Source: Chirona hameri (lineage: Eukaryota > Arthropoda > Thecostraca > Balanomorpha > Balanidae). From it: a stretch of DNA of 64,000 bases. Below, piece after piece: positions 30,301 through 40,637 of this stretch (position 1 is its first letter; every line of letters begins with the position of its first letter). The position numbers were made by a program, and so were the translations under genes. The notes beneath the pieces were generated by a model that saw only the letters and a program-made list of their open reading frames with translations, was not told where the DNA came from and ran no database searches. The stretch lies in the NCBI GenBank assembly GCA_036785665.1, contig JAXIVJ010000343.1:124001-188000 (forward strand). Reading direction: 5' to 3'.

Positions 30301-31713
30301 AACACATACACATACATATACACAGACGGCTCTCGAAGCGACGGCCGAACCGGTGGTGCATTCTACACAAACACAGTTAGCAATAACTTTAGACTTCCCG
30401 ACATAAATAGCGTATACACAGCGGAACTGTCATCCATTTTATTAGCATTAATATATGTCAGAAAAGAAAAACTTAAGGAAGTAGTCATTTGCACAGACTC
30501 GTCCGCCTCGCTCACGGCCATTTCCTCGATTAGTGACTGTAGAAACCCGATAGTATTTAAAATCAGACAGCTAATTAAGTATTTAAACAGTAAAAACAAT
30601 AGTATTAAATTCCTCTGGATCCCAGGACACGCAGGTATCCCGGGAAACGAGGAAGCCGACAGACTTGCGAAATTGAGCCTAGAATTACCTTCAGTAAAAC
30701 AACTTCCAAGCCCAGTATCAGACGTGTTAAATTATATTAATTCTCAACTTAGCGTACTGCGCCAGAGCGAGTGGGACGCCGCTCCGCATTTTCATCTTTA
30801 TCCAATCAAGCCAAAAGTCTAACATTTTATATCAAGTCATCAGAATTGTAGAGAGAAGGAGGTAATTTTGGCGCGCCTCCGTCTCGGTCATACAAAAATT
30901 ACTCATTATTATATTATGGAGAACCTCCCGCCACCAAATTGCCAACATTGCCCAGGTTATCCGCGCTACACAATTAAGCACTTACTAATTACTTGCCCAG
31001 TACACAACGATAAACGACAGAACATTATTAATTACACACAACAAAATGGCATCACATTAAATCTTCAAACACTGTTAGGTGATAGTTATCCTGAATTGAT
31101 AGGTCTCCTCTTAGATTATCTCTACCAAACACGTTTAGCTAACCAAATATGACAGGGGTTTTTGGCCTTGCGCATTTTTGGCCCACCGCGCAGGTTTTTT
31201 CCCCTTTGCCTTAGACGCTGGGTTTTTTATTATTCAGGACTTTTCGCCCAGCTAAATACACCCCACAACCAGGTCTCGCCGAGGCGCCGGAGCCAGGGAG
31301 ATTGGCAACAGTCTCCCGTTGTGGCAATGACGGCACCCCCACGGCTCCATCAACACTGACATTGTACAGGTGTATTGTAATAAAAATATGTATGCATGTG
31401 TGTCTCGTGTTTGACTTATTTTTGACCTTGAACGAAATACTTAACGTAATGATAGATATTATATTTGACCTTGAACGAAATACTTAACGTAATGTTAGAT
31501 ATTATATTTACTTGAACAGTAAATTTTCCGGGTCTACATAAACCGGTTAACGTAATTAATTAACGTAAAATAGCTACCCTATTCCCTTGCTTGCTCGGGT
31601 TCACATAAACCGATGAACGTAACTCTTTGCCTGGAAAATTGCCAGAAGTAATGTCCCAAACCCGGGAAATGGCTATAGGCCGGTCAAGGTAGTAACAAAA
31701 AAAAAAAAAAAAA
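26167..31713 (+). mobile_element. LINE array copy 4: near-full-length Gag+Pol element
   Basis: Starts TGGGGCTGGTC after the tail of copy 3, entering ORF1 near its conserved core. ORF1 and ORF2 overlap by ATGA at 27382-27385. The 3' UTR ends in poly(A) 31697-31713. Only the 5' UTR and the proline-rich ORF1 N-terminus are missing. ORF1 has one frameshift and ORF2 one nonsense codon. Confidence 0.9.
27382..31152 (+). pseudogene. LINE ORF2: APE endonuclease-RT-RNase H, one premature stop
   Basis: Starts at ATG 27382, overlapping the ORF1 stop as ATGA, which suggests termination-reinitiation. Residues 1-235 are an apurinic-type endonuclease (QWNVRSL, QETHF, GDFNAH near 139-144, SDHFPIH near 217). 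RT spans about 470-745 (VPQGSV near 649, YADD near 682). RNase H is near 975-1100 (YTDGSR, TAELS, CTDSSAS, WIPGHAGIPGNEEAD). At 30820-30822 a TAA replaces the CAA (Gln) of copy 2, truncating the 1256-codon frame at 1146 codons and removing the C-terminal CCHC knuckle. The remaining frame stays open to 31152. Domain content with RNase H places it in the I supergroup (I/Nimb-like) rather than Jockey or R1. Confidence 0.9.
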
Positions 31714-32012
31714 TGGGGCTGCTCATCGATCTCAACGACATCGGACCTTGGACGCCTTCCAGACTTCTCTCCTCCAGCCCTCCACCGCTTCCGGGTGCGG
31801 GACCCTGTCCACGTGCTTGTGGCAGGGTCGTTAGACCCTTAGATAGGTAGCCCTTAGATATTTTTAAGTAGGTAACGTAATTTCCACAATTTGCAAGGTA
31901 GAGAACCCGCTTCATTCTTTAGATTAATTGCAGCTGGCAACACGTTCTGCCGTGTGTGCCACGTTAACGTAACTTAGGCTATTCATTGAACTTTCCCCTC
32001 CCTCCTCCGGTC

Positions 32013-33746
32013 ATGGCGACCCCCCCGCCCCGCCGACCCCCCTCCGGGGTACCCCGGAGCGCGTCCGCGTTCCCCCCTGGACGGTCCCCCCCGCCTGCCC
32101 GACCCGCCCTGGTCCAACCTGTGGTGGACCGGTGCCGACCATCTCCCCGAACCGACCCGGCCAATAAGCTGGACCGGTGCCGACCATCTCCCCGACCCGA
32201 CCCGGGCATCACGCCGTCGGACTGGGGCCCCCCGCCCGCCGCTCAGTCCCCCTCCCAGTCCCCCTCCCAGCCCCCCTCAGGGGCCCCGCCCGCCCCGTCC
32301 AGGGGCCCGGCCGTTGCCGGACTCCCATCCCCCCGACCCACCCCCCCGCCCCTCCGCCCCTCCGTCCCTCCGTCCCCCCGACCCCCCGACCCACCCCCGC
32401 CCCTCCGCCCCTCCGTCCCCCCGACCCTCCGACCCCCCTCTGGGGTCCCCCCCGGTGCGCGACGTCGCACCTCCCCGGTCGGATCCACTCCCCGCTCCCC
32501 TCAGGGGCCTCCCAGGGTCCGACCCGGAGCACGGCTCCCCCCGACCCCACCCCCCGGACGGGCCCGCTTGCCTCCTTATGTGGCGAGCGGATGGCATTCC
32601 ATTTAGGGATGTCAACCCGTTCCAGGTCCGGCGCTGGCTGGTCGCCATCTGTGGCGACGTAGCCAGCGCCAAACCCATTCGATCGGGAGCACTCCTGATC
32701 GAGACACTGACGTCCCAACAGAACGTCAGTGTCATGGGACGGACCACCTTCATCGGAGTGAGGGTCGCCGTGGAGGCCCCGGCGCACCTCAACTCCGTGG
32801 AGGGTCTGGCATGGTGCCCAGACGTGGCCGAGCTCTCGGAGGACGAACTCCTCCGGGAACTCGCACACCAAGGGGTGTGCGAGGTGACTCGCCTGTCGCC
32901 ATCGAAGCGGCGACCCGATCAGCCCAACCCGCTGATTCGGCTCCGCTTCCGAGGCAAGGAGCTGCCGACCCACATCCACTGTGGGTACGTGGCTGCCCCC
33001 GTCAGGGAGTGGATCCCGCCCCCCCCGGCAGTGTCAGCAGTGCTGGCACTACGGCCACCTCAAGTGGACCTGCCGGGTGCGCACCGCCACCTGTGGTCGG
33101 TGCGCTGGCGAGCACGGCACCGAAGGGTGCACGCGCGCAGCACGCTGCGCCTCGTGCGACCAGGCCCACCCGGCCTGGGACCGCCGGTGTTTGGCCTGGG
33201 GTCTCGCTCGCGAGACAGAGCGCTTGAAGCGCGGCGACAGTCGGCGCCCACCGGACGCCCCGCCCTCCACCTCTCTCAGCCCAGGTCTCGCCCCCGGCGC
33301 TTGGCCGCCCCTCCCACCTCCCGGAACCTCCCCCCCCCCCACCCCACCGGCCTCCCGCCAGACCCCCCAACCGACAGACCCCCCGACCACCACCCCAGCT
33401 CCCCGAGGCATCTCTGTCGGACCTCGAAGGCGCCGTTGCCGCTGATCCACCGGCACCGCGCTCCCCAGCCCAACCAGCCGAGTCGAACACCGACTCAGGC
33501 TCCGCCTCCCCGGCCTCCCCAGCACCAGCGGAGAGCCGATTCTCGGAGGACCTCTCCTCGGACGACTCTCTCATGAGAGCCGTCTCCGGAAAGTCGCCCG
33601 CAACCCCGCCCAGTCCCCGCCCTCCCGCCCCAGCTCCCCGCCCGCCCGCCCCAGCTCCCCGCACGCCCGCCTCTCCCCGCCATCCCTCCCCTCCCCCCAC
33701 CCTCCTTCCCAGCTCCCTCGTAGCCCCTCCCCCCCAGCCCCCCTGA
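32013..33746 (+). pseudogene. LINE ORF1 (Gag-like), multiple frameshifts
   Basis: ATG at 32013 (MATPPPRRPPS), proline-rich. The conserved core VNPFQVRRWLVAICGDVASA lies in a second frame (within 32314-33100). The zinc knuckles CQQCWHYGHLKWTC, CGRCAGEHGTEGC and CASCDQAHPAWDRRC lie in a third (32981-33445). A fourth stretch (ESRFSEDLSSDDSLMRAVSG) returns to the first frame. At least three shifts, at least one next to a long C-run (about 33018-33027). Non-functional as it stands. The N-terminal region is extended by PPRPSVPP-type repeats relative to copy 1. Confidence 0.8.
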
Positions 33747-33829
33747 AAGTAACCGCTACCGCCGCAATTTGAGACGGCTCAACAAGAAACAATAAATCAC
33801 CTCCAACAAATACTTCATTAAGTTATTTC

Positions 33830-35060
33830 TGACTAACTGTTAAATCGTGCTGCTGCTGACGTGGGAGTTGTGTGTTGGCTGCCGGTGTCTTGTCGCGGGT
33901 GCCCCCTGCTGGATTGGTAGCGCGGCGAATGGTTATGGCTTGGCTGTTCATTGCGTGGCTGATTTGGCGGGGGATTTCTGCGATGGGACGCCGATGGTTG
34001 ATGTGTGGTTTTGCGTTGGCGGCGGCATGATTCCCTGCCAAACCAGTCAGAAATAACTTCCTGACTAACTGTTAAATCAAGTTACTGCTGACGCGGGAGT
34101 TGTGTGTTGGCTGCCGGTGTCTTGTTGCGGGGGTCCCCTGCTGGATCTCGGCCGCGCGGCGAAGGGTTCTTCGTTGCGTGGCTGGTTTGGCGGGGGATTT
34201 CTGCGATGGGACGCCGGTGGCTGATGTGCGATTTTGCGTTGGCGGCGGCATGATTCCCTGCCAAACCAGATCACACTCCGATGCTGTGCCGCGGTGCGTT
34301 GGCTGCTGCGCTGCGGTGCAGTGTCCGCTGCGCTGCGGTGCAGCATGTTAAATTATGTTAAAATCACGTTGCTGCCGACGTGGGGTTGCGTGTTGGCTGC
34401 CGGTGTCTTGTTACGGGGGCCCCCTGCTGGATCTCGGCCGCGCGGCGAAATTCGTTGCGTGGCCAATTTGGCGGGGGATTTCTGCGATGGGACGCCGATG
34501 TGCGGTCTTGCGTTGGCGGCGGCACGATTCCCTGCCAAATCAGTCGCGTCAGTCGCGCAACGAAAGGTTCCATTGGAATTCGTTGTTCATTTCTTAACGT
34601 AACGCTCCTCCCAACCCTCCTCTCCCCTCTACTCCGCTCTTGCCAAAGCCGAGTACGTGAACACCCGCCCCTGATAACAGATGCCGATGCTGCGCTGCGG
34701 TGGGTTGGCCGCTGCGCTGCGGTGCGGTGCTCACTCCACTGCGCTGCGGTGTGGTGTCCGCTGCGCTGCGGTGCAGTATGTTAAATCATGTTGCTGCCGA
34801 CGTGGGGTTGCGCGTTGGCTGCCGGTGTCTTGTTGCGGGGGCCCCCTGCTGGATCTCGGCCCCGCGGCAGGGGTTTCTGGCCGTGGCTCTTCGTGGCGAG
34901 GCTGATTTGGCTGGGGATTTCTGCGATGGGACGCCGATGGCTGAAGTGCGATTTTGCGTTGGCGGCGGCATGATTCCCTGCCAAACCAGATCACACGCCG
35001 ATGCTGCGCCGCGGTGCGTTGGCTGCTGCGCTGCGGTGCAGTGTCCACTGCGCTGCGGTG
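33830..35060 (+). repeat. GC-rich repeats replacing ORF2 in copy 5
   Basis: Four or more blocks related to 20717-21530 (TTGGCTGCCGGTGTCTTG, GGCGGGGGATTTCTGCGATG), plus an inserted segment (CAACGAAAGGTTCCATTGGA, CTCCTCCCAACCCTCCTCTC) that recurs twice in copy 6. Short GCTGCGCTGCGGTGCA-type repeats separate the blocks. Confidence 0.85.
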
Positions 35061-35981
35061 CACTATCCACCCTGTCAAACTTTTTTTACACTGTTAGGTG
35101 ATAGGTATATTGTATTGATAGGTCCCCTCATAGATTATCTCTACCGAACACGTTTAGCTAAACAAATATAACAGGGGTTTTTTGCCTTGCGCATTTTTGG
35201 CCCACCGCGCAGGTTTTTCCCCTTTGCTATAGACGCTGGGTTTTTTATTATTCAGGACTTTTCCCCCAGCTAAACACACCCCACAACCAGGTCTCGCCGA
35301 GGCGCCGGAGCTAGGGAGACTGGCAACAGTCTCCCGCTGTTGCAATGACGGCACCCCACGGCTCCACCAACACTGACACTGTCCAAGTGTATGTAATAAA
35401 AATATGTATGTATGTGTGTCTCGTGTTTTACTTATTTTTGACCTTGAACGAAATACTTAACGTAATGTTAGATATTATATTTACTTTGAACAAATAATTG
35501 TTCCGGGTACAAATAAACCGGTTAACGTAATTAGTAACGTAAAATAGCTGCCCTAGTCCCTAGTTTGCTCCGGGTCACATAAACCGGTTAACGTAGTTTT
35601 TTGCCTGGCAAATTGCCAGAGGTCAATGCCCCTCCCCGGAAAATGGCTATAGGCCGTTCCGGGAAGAAAAAAAAAATGGGGCTGCTCCGACATCCTTTCT
35701 TCGACATCGGACCACGGACGCCTTCTAGCCAGCCTGCTCCAGCCCTCCACCGCTTCCGGGTGCGGGACCCTGTCCACGTGCATGTGGCAGGGTCGTTAGA
35801 CCCTTAGATAGGTAGACTCATTAGCGATTTGTAAGTAGGTAACGTAATTTCCACAATTTGAAAGGTAGATAATCCGCTTCATTCTTTAGATTAATTGCAG
35901 CTGGCAACACGCTCCGGCGTGTGTGCCAGATTAACGTAAAACTTAGGTTCTTGTCTTAACTTTCCCCTCCCTCCTCCGGTC

Positions 35982-37284
35982 ATGGCGACCCCCCGCCCCC
36001 CCCCCCCCCGACACGCCCGACCCCCTTCAGGAGTCTCTCTCCTCCCGTCCCGGCGCGCGGCCCCGAGCCCCCCCGGACCCCCCGGCTTCCCTCAGGAGCC
36101 TCGCCCGGACCGACCCGGTGCTTGGCTCCCCCCCCCCCCCCCAACACCTCCCCACACGACGGGCCTGCTCTCCTCCTCATTCAGAGGAAGGACGGAGTGC
36201 ACATGCGGCACTTCAACCCGTTCGCAGTGCGCCGCCAACTGGTCGCCCTCTGCGGAGAGGTGGCCAGCGCGCGCTCCATCCGTTCCGGCGCTCTGCTGGT
36301 TCAGACCCTGTCTGGCCAGCAGACGGCCGCCCTCCTAGCCATCCCGTCTTTCCTGGACAAGGCTTGTGAGGTGACGGCCCCCGACCGTATGAACTCCTGT
36401 CAGGGATTCATCTTGTGCCCCGAAGTCAGCAATCTGACTGAGTCCGTGCTCCTCCAAGAGCTCGTGACTCAGGGGGTGACAGAAGTGGTCCGGATGCGGT
36501 CTAAGCGACCAGGCCCCAACCCCATGGCCCGGCTGCGTTTCCGGGGCTTACAGCTCCCGGAACGCTTCTACTGCGGCTACATAGTAGTCGCAGTCAAGGA
36601 GTGGACCCAAGGGCCACTGCAGTGTCAAGCCTGCTGGCGGTTCGGCCACCACCAGCGTCAGTGCCACGCCCCCCATCCCATCTGCGGGAAGTGCGCCGAG
36701 ACGCACGACACATCTCAATGTGTCGGTGGCGACACCGCAGCCACTCGCTGCGTGTCGTGCGGGGTCCCCACCCCGCATGGTCCCGCGACTGCCCTGCCCG
36801 AGCGGCAGCCGCCGAAAAGACCCGGGCCCGCAAGGCGGCCCCCCCCCCACCTCCCATCCCAGCGCTGGCCCCTGCTACCCCCATCCCACCAAACCCCATC
36901 CATGCCCCCCGTCGGACCTTAAGTGGGTCCACCCCACCGGTGCCACCGCCTGCCCCGACACAGCGGCAGTGTGCACACCCACCGACGGCAGAGCAGGCCG
37001 AGTCCCTTCTGGACTCTGGCAGTGCCCCAGCGGCACCCACTCCCACCCCCGCCGAATCTCTGGCGGAGTCCCCAGCCGAGCCCCTTCTGGACCCCGGGTC
37101 CCCGGTTGAGTCCTCTGAGGAGGACTCTGACGACTCGACCGAGGGAGAGACAGACGCCTCTCTAATCAGAGCCGTCACCCGCCAAGTCCAAAACTCCCAC
37201 CCTCCTCCCCTCTCTGAAGACAGTCAGACCCTCTCCCCGCCATCCCTCCCCTCCCCCCACCCCCCTTCCCGGCTCCCTGAATAG
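35982..37284 (+). pseudogene. LINE ORF1 (Gag-like), two frameshifts
   Basis: ATG 35982. The proline-rich start leaves frame at the C-run near 36128. The core (NPFAVRRQLVALCGEVASAR) and the first two knuckles (CQACWRFGHHQRQC, CGKCAETHDTSQC) are in 36122-36760. A 1-bp deletion near 36765 within the third knuckle shifts the C-terminus (PHPAWSRDCPARAAAAEKTR onwards) to another frame ending 37284. Very similar to copy 1 otherwise. Confidence 0.8.
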
Positions 37285-37464
37285 AGTTCGACCCCCTCCC
37301 CGCCATCCCGGGCACTCTCCCGCCCTGCCTTGCCTTCAAGGTCAAAGAGACAGGAGAGTCCCTCCCCTCCAGCTCTCCTGAGCGTAACCGCTACCGCCGC
37401 AATTTGAGACGGTTCACAAACAGGAAACAATAAATCACCTCCGATAAAATACTTCATTAAGTTA

Positions 37465-38380
37465 TTTTTGACTCCCTGTTAAATCATGTTGCTGCTGACG
37501 TGGGGGTTGCGTGTTGGCTGCCGGTGTCTTGTTGCGGGGGTCCCCTGCTGGATCGGCCGCGCGGCGAAGGGTTCTATTCGTTGCGTGGCTGATTTGGCGG
37601 GGGATTTCTGCGATGGGACGCCGATGGTTGATGTGCGGTTTTGCGTTGGCGGCGGCATGATTCCCTGCCAAATCAGTCGCGCAACGAAAGGTTCCATTGG
37701 AATTCGTTGTTCATTTCTTAACGTAACGCTCCTCCCAACCCTCCTCTCCCCTTTATTCCGCTCTTGCCAGAGCCGAGTAATTGAACACCCGCCCCTGATC
37801 ACAGATGCCGATGCTGCACTGCGGTGCGGTGGCCGCTGCGCTGCGGTGCAGTGTCCACTCCACTGCGCTGCGGTGCGGTGTCCGCTGCGCTGCGGTGCAG
37901 TATCCACCCCGTCCCACGTTACACAGCTGCTAATCGGCTGAGAAGGTTCATGAATAGGAAATATTAATAAACAAAAACACCTCCAATAAACTACTTCATT
38001 AAATTATTTCTAACTCCCTGTTAAATCATGTTGCTGCCGACGTGGGGTTGCGTGTTGACTGCCGGTGTCTTGTTGCGGAGGTCCCCTGCCGGACCGCCGC
38101 GCGGCGAATTTGGGTTCCATTCGCTGCGTGGCTGACTTGGCGGGGGTTTCTGCGATGGGACGCCGGTGGTGGATGTGCGGTTTTCGCGTTGGCAGCGGCA
38201 TGATTCCCTGCCAAATCAGTCGCGCAACGAAGGGTTCCATTGGAATTCGTTGTTCATTTCTTAACGTAATGCTCCTCCCAACCCTCCTCTCCCCTCTACT
38301 CCGCTCTTGCCAGAGCCGAGTAGTTGAACACCCGCCCCTGATCACAGATGCCGATGATGCACTGCGGTGCGGTATTCGCA
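37465..38380 (+). repeat. GC-rich repeats replacing ORF2 in copy 6
   Basis: Two blocks related to 20717-21530, each followed by the CAACGAARGGTTCCATTGGA segment and CTCCTCCCAACCCTCCTCTC, as in copy 5. Confidence 0.85.
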
Positions 38381-39234
38381 AACTTTTTTACTTCGTGACT
38401 CCCATCCCGAGTTAATCACACTTCTTTATGATTTTCTTCATACAACACGATTAGAACTATTTATATAACGTAATAACATGGGGTTTTACTGTGCAATTTG
38501 GCAAAACGCACAGGTTTTCCCCTTGGCTAGGCTCCGTTTTTTTTTTTATTAATTAGGACTTTTCCCGGCGGAATACACTACACAATAGGTCATTACACAA
38601 TTCTACTTATTCTACTATATACTATCTTATTTTATTTTATACTATTTTTATTATATTATTCCCAGGCCCAGGGAGCTTCTGGTCGACAGGCATCACCTAA
38701 CACTTGCTATCACACCCCCACACCTTCATTGCTTGGTCCTTGGCCAGTGCAAGGGCCGGTAGTGCGATTAGGCTCTCGCTCACGGCATCGCACTGACCTA
38801 CAATAACACTATCACACACACACACACACATCCTGAGTGTGCTCTTAATAGCTGAGATAGAGGCCAGATCTTGCAACATAACTCGCTGCACACGCTTGAG
38901 GACCGTGTCGCGGCAGTTATAGCACACTCAGAGCACCTACACTACCACACTAGATCCGATTTTGGCACACCAGATCTGATCTGGTGTGCTCCAAGGTACT
39001 ACGACATAACTCGCTGCACACGGTTCCCGGGAGTGTATATTCAAAACCATTAGACGGCAGAGAATTGCACCCCCGCGGGACCGGCCGCGGTAGAAGTTAT
39101 GTTGAGCACACTCCGAGCACCCACACAACCACTGACCAGATCGACCTGGGCCTGTCACCCGCCCCGCCTAATTAGTTAATTTTGTTCTTATTCTTTTATT
39201 TTTATTTTCCATTAGAATCGTTTCTAGTGTGTCT
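38381..39234 (+). other. Copy-6-specific insert of unknown origin
   Basis: Contains a diverged version of the usual post-ORF2 sequence at first (GCACAGGTTTTCCCCTTGGC near 38500). Then comes AT-rich TATTTTATTTTATAC sequence, a short (CA)n at about 38813-38830, two CTCGCTGCACACG blocks (about 38882 and 39010), and a 25-bp palindrome at 38965-38989 (GCACACCAGATC arms). No protein recognised. Confidence 0.55.
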
Positions 39235-39494
39235 GTGTGTGTATGGAATATATTGTGTATGTATGTGTCTCGTGTTTTATTTTAACTTTGACTTTGAACG
39301 AAATACTTAACGTAAGATAGACTTTAGATTTACTTTGAACAATTCACTTAACGTAAAATAGCTACCCTATTCCCTTGCTTGCTCGGGTTCACATAGACCG
39401 ATTAACGTAACTCTTTGCCTGGCAAATTGCCAGAAGTAATTTTCCCAAACCCGGGAAATGGCTATAGGCCGGTCCGGGTAAAAAAAAAAAAAAA

Positions 39495-40140
39495 CACTGC
39501 TCAGCAAAGAAGCCCGTGTGTCAATCAGACGTCCGGTTGCAGAGATATTAGCCCCTCAAAAGCGTCGCCACGGGCCGGGCCGCTCATATGAATTTTCTTC
39601 CCATATAACGGGTGTCCACTATTAATCCGGACGCAGTTTAACGTTTCCTAACATCGCCAGCAATTATCATTATATTAAGTGTTGCTCCTCAACAGAATCT
39701 ATTGCATAATTAAACCAGGCCATTTGAGAAATCAACATCAGGTCACGTGACCTTGAGGTCATGGAGCGACCTGCATCCTGGGTCATGCTATGCATCATTG
39801 AATGCAGCTCGACGAGGCAAATATATTGCTGTTGAGTTAAGCTCCCTAGCACAATTACGTGCAAAGTTATTGCCAAAGACGTGCTGGTGACCATTATTTT
39901 TCCAAATACAAAAACATCAATAAAATATTTAGAGACAAAATCATTTCCAATTTTCTTACCATGGAAGGCTAATGTATCAAAGTCGATTCTGGCATGACAA
40001 AATTACCAATTTTAAATGGCCACATTATAAAATCGCGTGATCTGATCTGATATTACATGTTCCAATTCAATTTGGGGGGGGGGGGGGAATTATTGTATTA
40101 TTATTATACCATATCAACTGGCGAAGCTGTCTCAGAGGCC
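39495..40140. other. Unique sequence right of the LINE array
   Basis: No gene recognised. It includes the second copy of the dispersed repeat (next entry) and a poly(G) tract at about 40074-40087. Confidence 0.5.
39825..40050 (-). repeat. Dispersed repeat, copy 2
   Basis: Reverse-complement relative of 15845-16085. Shared blocks AAAGACGTGCTGGTGACCAT and AAATGGCCACATTATAAAAT. Same family in opposite orientation about 24 kb away. Confidence 0.75.
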
Positions 40141-40566
40141 CACCGGGTCGCGAGTTAATGAAGGACACCGGGTCGCGAGTTAATGAAGGACACCGGGTCG
40201 CGAGTTAATGAAGGACACCGGGTCGCGAGTGAATGAAGGACACCGGGTCGCGAGTTAATGAAGGACACCGGGTCGCGAGTTAATGAAGGACACCGGGTCG
40301 CGAGTTAATGAAGGACACCGGGTCGCGAGTTAATGAAGGACACCGGGTCGCGAGTTAATGAAGGACACCGGGTCGCGAGTGAATGAAGGACACCGGGTCG
40401 CGAGTTAATGAAGGACACCGGGTCGCGAGTTAATGAAGGACACCGGGTCGCGAGTTAATGAAGGACACCGGGTCGCGAGTGAATGAAGGACACCGGGTCG
40501 CGAGTTAAGGAAGGACACCGGGTCGCGAGTTAATTAAGGACACCGGGTCGCGAGTTAATGAAGGAC
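40141..40566. repeat. 25-bp minisatellite
   Basis: 17 copies of CACCGGGTCGCGAGTTAATG plus AAGGA, nearly identical, with a T/G variant (GTTAATG/GTGAATG) in every few units. Confidence 0.97.
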
Positions 40567-40637
40567 ATGAGCGTAATTGTGGCAGAGAGCGTTTTGGCGA
40601 CGGCACCATCCCACTGAAGGCAATGGAAACACAGAGT

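Larger units (their letters stand above)
31714..35676 (+). mobile_element. LINE array copy 5: Gag-only, divergent subfamily
   Basis: TGGGGCTGCTC, a ~290-bp 5' UTR with the conserved hairpin, a broken ORF1, ~1.2 kb of GC-rich repeats in place of ORF2, the shared ORF2 tail remnant (about 35090-35168) and 3' UTR, and poly(A) 35667-35676. ORF1 is clearly more diverged from copies 1, 4 and 6 than they are from one another. Confidence 0.85.
35677..39494 (+). mobile_element. LINE array copy 6: Gag-only with rearranged 3' part
   Basis: TGGGGCTGCTCC, 5' UTR, broken ORF1 (35982-37284), GC-rich repeats (about 37465-38380), then about 850 bp not found in the other copies. After that the common 3' UTR resumes (about 39235) and ends in poly(A) 39480-39494. 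Last element of the array. The sequence after its tail (CACTGCTCAGC) lacks TGGGGC. Confidence 0.85.
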
